A DNA stretch of 7,468 nt. Origin: Nitrospirota bacterium. Lineage in GTDB: Bacteria; Nitrospirota; Thermodesulfovibrionia; UBA6902. The stretch covers positions 1-7,468 of the forward strand of contig WFVK01000363.1 in assembly GCA_015491705.1 (NCBI GenBank), in the 5' to 3' direction. Positions 1 to 5,636 of this stretch are shown here, piece by piece. Within the stretch, counting starts at the first letter, position 1; every line of letters begins with the position of its first letter. The position numbers and the translations under genes were made by a program. The notes beneath the pieces were generated by a model. That model was not told where the DNA came from, ran no database searches, and saw only the letters and a program-made list of their open reading frames with translations.

Positions 1-16
1 TTGAAACTAATCCTGA

Positions 17-100
17 GCTTGCGTCATTTCGACCAGCGGGAGAAATCTTTATATCGCGACGGGTTAAGATTTCTCACTTCGTTCGAAATGACAGCGAGCT
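17..100. repeat. Palindromic interspersed repeat (REP/MITE-like hairpin)
   Basis: Two 27-base arms, 23-49 and 66-92, are inverted copies matching at 22 of 27 positions, with perfect ten-base blocks at both ends (gtcatttcga and gagaaatctt) and mismatches confined to the middle. The pairing extends outward to agct at about 17-20 and 97-100 with a bulge, around a 16-base loop. From memory, repeats with 'gtcatttcga...gagaaatct' arms are scattered in many copies through some bacterial genomes; copy number here cannot be judged from one window. It contains no gene and lies just upstream of a truncated PIN gene. It could be a short non-autonomous element or a simple REP-type hairpin. Confidence 0.7.
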
Positions 101-169
101 GATCAGATAACGACGTTCCGCAACATGAACTAACCATTTTACTGCAAGGCCGGGTGCGATATTTATTTT

Positions 170-372
170 TCAGCATTGGCTATTCCGGAGAAGGCGAGAA
201 CAAACGCTTATCATCTTGCTGTAGCATCACGGCATGGAATTGATTTTATAGTTTCATGGAACTGTACACATATTGTGAATGGCCGCATCAGGATGTTGAT
301 GAAGAGATTAATGCAAGACAAGGAATAAGAACACCAATAATTTGCACTCCGGAAGAACTTATGGAGGGATAA
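170..372 (+). pseudogene. Truncated, frameshifted PIN-domain (VapC-like) gene remnant
   Basis: Reading the + strand from about 170 gives ...LAIPEKARTNAYHLAVASRH, then GIDFIVSWNCTHIVNGRIR. This is the C-terminal half of a PIN-domain nuclease of the kind whose members read roughly 'IPEKA..DA.HIA.A..HG.D.L.TWNC.HIAN'. That frame stops at TAA 326-328. The frame one base away continues the family ending from 322: GIRTPIICTPEELMEG, then TAA 370-372. One missing base near 320-322 (gac aag gaa taa) explains the switch. No N-terminal half is visible: the first frame is closed by TAA at 131-133 and the family match begins near 173. The Asp usual in 'DA.HIA', a metal-site acid, is Asn here (TNAYHLA). 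Intact relatives would be predicted metal-dependent RNases. Family assignment is from memory of the motif pattern; I am confident that it is broken and fairly confident that it is PIN. Confidence 0.7.
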
Positions 373-373
373 C

Positions 374-550
374 ATGGAACAGGAACCTATATTAAAAGAG
401 ATTCGTAGAATCAGACTCGGGATCGAAGCGGAGTGCGGGAACGATTCCCGGAAATAGTTCGAGCATATCCAACAGGTACAGAAGCAATACAGCAATAGGT
501 TAGTCCGCTTCAAACCAAAGCCGGCATTGAAGTTGGCCAAGGCTGAATAA
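374..550 (+). pseudogene. Small PIN-partner gene with internal amber stop
   Basis: ATG 374 begins one base after the PIN remnant's stop and is preceded by GGAGGG (363-368) at five bases' spacing, so the two were built as an operon. The frame reads MEQEPILKEIRRIRLGIEAE, then CGNDSRK, amber TAG at 455-457, then FEHIQQVQKQYSNRLVRFKP and KPALKLAKAE, ending at TAA 548-550. The total is 58 codons, one of them the amber. I recall short charged proteins of this pattern (M-E-x-D/E-P-I/V...EIRRIR...Y..N/D...P.P) directly downstream of PIN genes; their role is not known to me, and an antitoxin or accessory role is only inferred from position. The reading frame on both sides of the amber is protein-like, so this looks like a recent nonsense mutation, or suppression or a base error. 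Confidence 0.65.
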
Positions 551-571
551 AAAAGTCTAATCTATTTCAGC

Positions 572-622
572 GTAAGCGTTTAATTAACCCCACTGGGGAA
601 GCGGGGTTAATTAAACGCTTAC
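572..622 (-). terminator. Perfect 20-bp hairpin just after priA
   Basis: Positions 572-591 and 603-622 are perfect inverted copies (gtaagcgtttaattaacccc) around an 11-base loop. The hairpin begins one base beyond the priA stop codon (TAA on the minus strand, 624-626). Read in the priA direction, a run of six Ts follows, but only about 17 bases after the stem (549-554), so this is not a textbook intrinsic terminator. It also faces the end of the + strand remnant cassette at 550 and could serve both convergent units. The arms contain the self-palindrome TTAATTAA. Alternatives are a REP-type 3' mRNA-stabilising element or an insertion-type repeat. Confidence 0.55.
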
Positions 623-623
623 C

Positions 624-2603
624 TTACATAAGATTGACGGGGTCCACATCAATGTCGGTTTTTATTCCCCTGCACCCCTTTAGGCACTCCAGTACGGCCC
701 CTGCAGACTCGCGCAGTTTTCTGGAGTTTTTTCCCTTCAGTATGATATGCCATCTCCAGAAGTTCCTGAGTTTTTCGATCGGAGCCGGAGCCGGGCCGAG
801 TATCTCTGTATCTTTCCCGCCCTGCGTGCGCGGTATTTTCTTTATTTTCCTTGAGACGGCGGCGGCGGCTTTTTCCCCTGCATCCCTGTCCCTGAAACTT
901 AGAATAATCCTCAGCAGTCTGCCGTAAGGCGGATATGAGAGCTCTTTACGCTGTGCCATCTCCCTCTCATAAAATCCTCTGTAATCGTGGTTCCGCACAT
1001 AATCGAAAACATAGTGGCCTGCCTCGTATGTTTGTATGTATGCCTTCCCGGGGACATCACCCCGCCCGGACCTCCCTGCAAGCTGCGTGAAGAGCTGAAA
1101 CGCCCTTTCCGCAGACCTGAAGTCCGGCATGTTCAGGGCGATGTCAGCGGAGACAACGGCTGAAAGGGTGACATCCGGGAAATCGTGGCCCTTTGCCACC
1201 ATCTGCGTACCCATGAGCAGGTCGATCTTTTTCTCCTCCATATCCCTGATAATGCTGTAGTGTGAAAATTTTTTGCGTGTTGTATCCCTGTCCATTCTCC
1301 TGACCGCAAGTTCCGGGATCAGGGCCTTAAGCTCTTCCTCAACCCTCTGCGTGCCGGTGCCGAGATACTTTACCTTTGCGCCCCCGCAGTTGGGGCACAG
1401 ATCGCCTGGTTTCAGGTGTGAACCGCAGTAATGGCAGTTCAGGGTCCTTGTGTCCTTGTGATATATGAGGGTGATGCTGCACGCGGGGCATTTGTATGTA
1501 TGGCCGCAGTCGGCGCAGATGCAGAAAGGCGAATATCCCCTCCTGTTAAGCATTATGAGGGACTGGTATCCGGCGGAAGTGTTTTCTCTCAGGCTGTTTA
1601 TGAGCTTATTCGAGAGAGAAAAGGTCTGTTTGTCTTCGGCGGTCATGTCTATGATCTCAATCCGGGGCATGGACTTGTGATCCACCCTGTTCCTGATTTC
1701 AAGGTAGGTGAACTTCCCCTTCCGCGCGGCATGTAATGCCTCCATGGACGGTGTTGCAGAGCCAAGGATCACCTTCAGCCCCTCAAGCTTTGCCCTTGCA
1801 AGGGCCACGTCCCGCGCATTATATCTCAGGCCGTCACGCTGTTTATAGGATGACTCCTGTTCTTCATCTATGATGATCAGGCCGGGGTTTTCAAAAGGGG
1901 CGAATACCGCGCTCCTGACCCCGATAACCACCCTTGCCTCTCCGCTCTTCATCTTCCGCCAGTATGTTATCCGCTCCCCGGTAGAAAGGCCGCTGTGGAA
2001 AAAGACGACCTTATCCCCGAAGCTGCTCCGCAATCTGTCGATTATCTGTACGGTGATGGCGATTTCAGGCACGAGGACGATGGCCTGCCTGTCGGGAGGC
2101 AGTGATTTAATGGCATTAACGTAGACTTCCGTCTTGCCGCTTCCCGTGACGCCGTGAAGCAGAAAGACGCCCCTGTCCGCTTTGTTTATCTCCCTCAGTA
2201 CCCTGCGCTGCGCCGGTGTCAGCTCGGGCGTTTCCTCCTTCCTGATGTCAGCGGAATATGTAATCCTCGGTCTTCCCGGCATCTTTCCCGAAAAAAAAGC
2301 CGCGGGCACGGCATTTTTGAGGGCGAGGCCTGTGGTGGACATATAATATTGCCCGGCCCACCTGATAAGCCTGAGTATGTTCTCCGGGACCAGCGGCTCA
2401 TCATCTATGAGGGATTTTATTGATTTGAGGGTCTTTGATTTATCCGCCGGACCGGCGGTAAATCCCGTGACGATCCCTGTCTTGTGGCCTTTTTTAAAGG
2501 GGGCCACCACGCGCGAACCGCGCCTTATTGCCGGTCTGAGTTCTTCAGGGACGATATATGTAAAGGCCTCCGCGTTTATCGGGAACAGGATATTTGCAAG
2601 CAT
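624..2603 (-). CDS. priA: Primosomal protein N' (replication-restart 3'-5' DNA helicase PriA)
   Basis: PriA recognises stalled forks and D-loops in the cytoplasm and reloads the replicative helicase. The 659-residue product (E. coli PriA is about 730) shows the family order. An N-terminal 3'-DNA-binding domain covers about 1-100 (FTYIVPEELRP, RRGSRVVAPF). Walker A GVTGSGKT is at 151-158, a DEEQ box at 246-249 where DEEH is commoner, and motif III GSATPS at 281-286. A zinc-binding insert has eight paired cysteines (363, 366, 372, 375, 390, 393, 403, 406) plus an extra Cys361. Motif V is GTQMVAKGHDFPDVTL (465-480) and motif VI QLAGRSGRG (507-515). A C-terminal domain follows (SYPPYGRLLRI, then ILGPAPAPIEKL). 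The ATG at 2603 is preferred over one at 2666 because homology starts at LANILFPI, it has its own Shine-Dalgarno, and the upstream 21 residues are low-complexity and overlap the ATPase. It lies 8 bases after the ATPase stop, so it is probably co-transcribed. The assignment is secure. Confidence 0.97.
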   Translation of the reverse strand: MLANILFPINAEAFTYIVPEELRPAIRRGSRVVAPFKKGHKTGIVTGFTAGPADKSKTLKSIKSLIDDEPLVPENILRLIRWAGQYYMSTTGLALKNAVPAAFFSGKMPGRPRITYSADIRKEETPELTPAQRRVLREINKADRGVFLLHGVTGSGKTEVYVNAIKSLPPDRQAIVLVPEIAITVQIIDRLRSSFGDKVVFFHSGLSTGERITYWRKMKSGEARVVIGVRSAVFAPFENPGLIIIDEEQESSYKQRDGLRYNARDVALARAKLEGLKVILGSATPSMEALHAARKGKFTYLEIRNRVDHKSMPRIEIIDMTAEDKQTFSLSNKLINSLRENTSAGYQSLIMLNRRGYSPFCICADCGHTYKCPACSITLIYHKDTRTLNCHYCGSHLKPGDLCPNCGGAKVKYLGTGTQRVEEELKALIPELAVRRMDRDTTRKKFSHYSIIRDMEEKKIDLLMGTQMVAKGHDFPDVTLSAVVSADIALNMPDFRSAERAFQLFTQLAGRSGRGDVPGKAYIQTYEAGHYVFDYVRNHDYRGFYEREMAQRKELSYPPYGRLLRIILSFRDRDAGEKAAAAVSRKIKKIPRTQGGKDTEILGPAPAPIEKLRNFWRWHIILKGKNSRKLRESAGAVLECLKGCRGIKTDIDVDPVNLM

Positions 2604-2607
2604 GGGA

Positions 2608-2613
2608 CTCCCT
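2608..2613 (-). promoter_or_regulatory. priA Shine-Dalgarno overlapping the ATPase stop codon
   Basis: On the minus strand AGGGAG lies four bases before the ATG at 2603 and shares bases with the TAG stop of the upstream ATPase (2612-2614). This supports the 2603 start rather than the in-frame ATG at 2666. It also suggests that ribosomes finishing the ATPase help start priA. Confidence 0.6.
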
Positions 2614-5311
2614 AAGCGTGGTCCCGGACCGTCCGCGCCGCCCGCAGCCCCCTCCTTCTGAACCACTTCTCTGTCTCGACCGCAAAGAATACGACGGATG
2701 AGAGCGACAGGGAGACGAGCAGTTCACCGGCGGTAAGCGGAGCGGTTTTGAAGACAGGATTCAGAAAAGGCACGTATATTGTCGCCATCTGCAGAAGAAA
2801 AGTCAGCAGGACCGCGCCGAAGAGGGGCATGTTGGAAAACAGCCCCTGTTTGAACAGTGACTCTGTCTCTGACCGTATGGCGAGCACATGGCCCATCTGG
2901 CTCAGCGACAGCACGGTAAACACCATGGTCTGCCAGTGTGCCTCGCTGGTCTTCATGAACCACGCCTGCGTAAAGATCGACACGCTTCCCATGAGGAGGC
3001 CCACCCAGAATAAATGATATCCGAGACCGTGTGCAAAGATGCTCTCCTTGGGGTGCCGGGGAGGCTTCTTCATGATCCCCTTTTCCTCCGGTTCCACTGC
3101 GAGGGCAAGTCCGGGCAAGCCGTCTGTTACAAGGTTAATCCACAAGATATGGATTGGTAAAAGCGGAATGGGCAGCCCCAGGAAAGGCGGCAGGAATATC
3201 GTCCATATCTCTCCTGAATTGCTCGTCATGGTATATTTTATGAACTTGCGGATGTTGTCGAATATCCTCCTGCCCTCTTTAACCGCCTTTACAATGGTTG
3301 CGAAATTGTCGTCAAGGAGTATCATGTGGGATGATTCCTTGGCAACGTCCGTGCCCGTGATGCCCATTGCGACCCCGATATCCGCCCTCTTCAGGGCCGG
3401 TGCATCATTGACACCGTCTCCCGTCATTGCAACGAACTCTCCCTTATCCTGAAGTGCCCTGACTATCTTTATCTTCTGCTCGGGCGCCACCCTTGCGTAG
3501 ACCCTTATCTTCTCCACCCTCTCCTTAAATTCCTCAATGGAAAGCCTGTCAAGCTCGGTCCCTGTCAACACGCCGTCCCCGTCACTGATTATCCCGAGTC
3601 TCTTTGCTATATTTTTTGCCGTAAGCGGATGATCTCCGGTGATCATCACCGGTTTTATACCCGCGGTCCTGCACATGGCAACCGCCTCTCTTGCCTCTTC
3701 CCTCGGCGGATCCATCAGTCCTGCAAGACCGAGGAAGGTAAGGTCATTCTCCGCGCTCTCCGGGGTGATCTTTTCAGGCAGCGCTTCCCAGCGTCTCTCT
3801 GCAAAGGCAAGTGTCCTTAATCCCTCGCCGGCCATCCTGTTGTTTACGGATATGAGTTCTTTCCGGAACGTCTCCGTAAGCTCCACGGTTTCCCCGCGGT
3901 AGAGGATATGTGTGCATCTGTCAAGAACCGACTCAAGGGCCCCCTTTGTAAAGGAGACGATCCGGCCGTTCTGAACCGCGGCCTTGTCACGGACTTCATG
4001 AAATGTGGTCATGCACTTCCTGCCGGAATCGAACGGGATTTCGGCTATCCTCGGAAAATCCCCTTCGAGTCTGTTTTTGTTGAACCCCCTGCGGTCTGCA
4101 AATTCAAAAAGCGCCGTTTCCGTAGGATCCCCTATTATCCTGCCGTCCCCGCCCTGAACCGCATCATTGTTAAGCGCCATGGCGTAAAACAGGAACACCG
4201 GCTGAGTGCCCGGTGCCGAGAGGTCCTGTTTCTCCGGATTTCTGAATGCTTTCCCGTCTACAAACAGTTCATCGACGGTCATCCTGTTCAGGGTAAGCGT
4301 TCCTGTCTTGTCCGAACATATGTAGGTAACCGAGCCGAGCGTCTCAACCGCCGGAAGTTTTCTCACGAGGGCGTTCTGCCTCACCATCTTCCTGGCCCCT
4401 ATGGCAAGGGATATGGTTACAACCGCAGGCAGTGCCTCCGGGATGGCGGCTACGGCAAGGCTGACGGCCGTGAGAAACATTATCAGCGGCTGCTCGCCCC
4501 TTAACAGGCCGGTTACAAAGACAACAGCGCAGATTGCAATGACCGCAAGCCCGAGCCGCTGGCCGAATCTGGCAAGCCTCTTCTGCAGGGGTGTTTTCAC
4601 TTCTTCCTCACCCTGGAGCATGGCGGCTATCTTCCCGAGTTCGGTCTTCATGCCCGTTGAAATAACTATGCCGCTGCCCCTGCCGTATGAAACAGTGGTG
4701 CCTTTGAAGGCCATGTTCCTCCTGTCGCCGAGCGGTATGGATTCGCCGCTGAGCGTCTCGGCGGTTTTATCAACCGGAACGGATTCGCCCGTGAGGGCGG
4801 CCTCTTCAATCCTGATCTGTGCAGCCTCTGTAAGACGTATATCAGCCGGGACTATCCTGCCGGCCTCAAGGAGGACCATATCCCCCGGGACAAGCCCGGA
4901 TGCATTGATATCCACAGGTTTCCTGTCCCTGAGCACCAGCGCCGTGGGCGCGGCCATTTCCTTCAATGCCCTCATCGCCTTTTCTGCACGGTACTCCTGG
5001 ACAAAACCGATAATTGCGTTAAGTATTACAATAACCACGATGGCGATTGTATCGGAGAGTTCCCCCATCATGCCCGATACCACGGCAGCCGCTATAAGAA
5101 TTATAATCATGAAATCCTTGAACTGATCGAGAAACATCATGAAAGGGGTCTTTTTCCCGGTCTCCAGCAGTTCATTGGGACCGTACTCATCAAGCCTCTT
5201 GGCTGCATCATCGGAAGACAGTCCGCCGGGGGAGGATTTCAGGTATTCGAAAATCTCTTTAATATCCTTCTGATGCCAGTTCAATTTATACCTCTCTTTG
5301 TTTTCTTTCAT
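2612..5311 (-). CDS. P-type II cation-transporting ATPase (probably Ca2+)
   Basis: A predicted inner-membrane pump of 899 residues that uses ATP to move cations, by family most likely exporting Ca2+. The order is complete: N-terminal cation-ATPase domain (about 12-80), M1/M2 (about 65-104), actuator loop TGES 174-177, M3/M4 (about 254-300) with PEALP 291-295, phosphorylated Asp334 in DKTGTLT, nucleotide domain with KGALE 456-460, hinge TGDGVNDAPALK 630-641, and six C-terminal helices (about 695-878). Ion ligands of the SERCA type are present: Glu292 (M4), Asn698 and Glu701 (M5), Asn726, Thr729 and Asp730 (M6). The M8 position equivalent to SERCA Glu908 appears to be Gln805, so site I and stoichiometry may differ. 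The ATG at 5311 follows AGGCGGA at eight bases; a TTG at 5284 behind GAGAGG is an alternative. It is first in a minus-strand pair with priA and diverges from fhs. The family is certain; the ion is inferred, with Na+ or Mn2+ not excluded. Confidence 0.93.
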   Translation of the reverse strand: MKENKERYKLNWHQKDIKEIFEYLKSSPGGLSSDDAAKRLDEYGPNELLETGKKTPFMMFLDQFKDFMIIILIAAAVVSGMMGELSDTIAIVVIVILNAIIGFVQEYRAEKAMRALKEMAAPTALVLRDRKPVDINASGLVPGDMVLLEAGRIVPADIRLTEAAQIRIEEAALTGESVPVDKTAETLSGESIPLGDRRNMAFKGTTVSYGRGSGIVISTGMKTELGKIAAMLQGEEEVKTPLQKRLARFGQRLGLAVIAICAVVFVTGLLRGEQPLIMFLTAVSLAVAAIPEALPAVVTISLAIGARKMVRQNALVRKLPAVETLGSVTYICSDKTGTLTLNRMTVDELFVDGKAFRNPEKQDLSAPGTQPVFLFYAMALNNDAVQGGDGRIIGDPTETALFEFADRRGFNKNRLEGDFPRIAEIPFDSGRKCMTTFHEVRDKAAVQNGRIVSFTKGALESVLDRCTHILYRGETVELTETFRKELISVNNRMAGEGLRTLAFAERRWEALPEKITPESAENDLTFLGLAGLMDPPREEAREAVAMCRTAGIKPVMITGDHPLTAKNIAKRLGIISDGDGVLTGTELDRLSIEEFKERVEKIRVYARVAPEQKIKIVRALQDKGEFVAMTGDGVNDAPALKRADIGVAMGITGTDVAKESSHMILLDDNFATIVKAVKEGRRIFDNIRKFIKYTMTSNSGEIWTIFLPPFLGLPIPLLPIHILWINLVTDGLPGLALAVEPEEKGIMKKPPRHPKESIFAHGLGYHLFWVGLLMGSVSIFTQAWFMKTSEAHWQTMVFTVLSLSQMGHVLAIRSETESLFKQGLFSNMPLFGAVLLTFLLQMATIYVPFLNPVFKTAPLTAGELLVSLSLSSVVFFAVETEKWFRRRGLRAARTVRDHA

Positions 5312-5370
5312 CCGGAAAATCCGCCTGAATTCACCGCTCTGCGCCCGGCTCTCCCGCCCGTTTATACAAG

Positions 5371-5399
5371 ATTAAGCTTAATTTTAATACAATTGGCAA
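5371..5399 (-). promoter_or_regulatory. Candidate sigma70-type promoter for ATPase-priA
   Basis: On the minus strand TTGCCA (5394-5399) and CTTAAT (5371-5376) are separated by 17 bases, in an AT-rich stretch with an otherwise GC-richer flank. It would give a leader of about 50 bases before the ATG at 5311. The -10 matches the consensus at only four positions. A second minus-strand hexamer, TATAAA at 5361-5366, has no well-spaced -35. Prediction by eye only. Confidence 0.35.
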
Positions 5400-5413
5400 A
5401 ATTTATTCATATA

Positions 5414-5465
5414 TTGACATGTTTCGTTTGACAGCAAAGTATGCTCTATGCTACTGTTTTATACT
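5414..5465 (+). promoter_or_regulatory. Candidate fhs promoter region with two TTGACA hexamers
   Basis: Two perfect -35-like TTGACA hexamers occur at 5414-5419 and 5428-5433 on the + strand, 14 bases apart start to start. No strong -10 is at ideal spacing from either: the best partners are AAGTAT (5437-5442, 17 bases after the first) and TACTGT (5452-5457, 18 after the second). A better -10 hexamer, TATACT (5460-5465), is too far from both. A promoter here is likely by location but the exact elements are uncertain. Confidence 0.35.
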
Positions 5466-5480
5466 TCATAGCTTCATAGC
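5440..5480. repeat. Pair of short tandem repeats in the divergent intergenic region
   Basis: TATGCTC/TATGCTA (5440-5453) is a seven-base tandem pair, and CTTCATAG is repeated exactly in tandem at 5464-5479. The CTATG and CATAG cores of the two sets are complementary, so they also form an imperfect dyad. They sit just downstream of the TTGACA hexamers, where a regulator could bind; no known operator consensus is recognised. Confidence 0.4.
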
Positions 5481-5620
5481 CCGGTGTTGCCATCAGCCCG
5501 CATCCGCTAAAGAGCAGGGGTTAAACTCTGACAGACACCGAACATCATAGCCCTGCAACAAAGCTGAATACGTTGTCCTTAACGGCAGGGATAAAATAAC
5601 TTCGAAACACAACATAAAGT
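5481..5620 (+). promoter_or_regulatory. Probable structured 5' leader of fhs
   Basis: About 140 bases precede the fhs Shine-Dalgarno and hold no gene. Complementary blocks are visible: CGGTGT 5482-5487 with ACACCG 5535-5540, and CCCTGC 5551-5556, which can pair with GCAGGG at either 5514-5519 or 5585-5590. TCCTTA (5576-5581) is complementary to TAAGGA (5620-5625) in the ribosome-binding site. This could be a regulatory leader, but no known riboswitch consensus (I looked for ZTP and THF types, which occur near folate genes) could be matched by eye. Confidence 0.3.
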
Positions 5621-5636
5621 AAGGAGGAAGATTAAA

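Noticed and set aside
455..457. Amber codon read as pyrrolysine or otherwise recoded
   Set aside because: No sign of recoding machinery or context in the window, and the neighbouring PIN gene is also broken; simple decay is more likely.
211..540. Minus-strand open frame of 109 codons in the left region
   Set aside because: It lies antisense to the recognisable PIN and partner remnants, is Cys/Ser/Phe-rich with no family look, and exists because the + strand frames are broken.
2604..2666. Longer priA start giving 680 residues
   Set aside because: The extra 21 residues are Gly/Ala/Pro-rich, overlap the ATPase coding end, and lack the family pattern; the ATG at 2603 has its own SD.
4401..5126. 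Long + strand open frames inside the ATPase gene (also 3908-4504, 3039-3452)
   Set aside because: They are antisense to a fully conserved P-type ATPase, with low-complexity Ser/Ala/Thr-rich or Arg-rich composition typical of shadow frames in GC-rich genes.
5513..5522. Ten-base identity AGCAGGGGTT between the fhs leader and the fhs terminator (7443-7452)
   Set aside because: Short and possibly chance; the copy at 7443 is explained by the terminator stem, and no further similarity extends beyond it.
5481..5636. ZTP (pfl) or THF riboswitch upstream of fhs
   Set aside because: Expected by gene context, but the conserved core strings of these motifs could not be found by eye; a covariance-model search would settle it.
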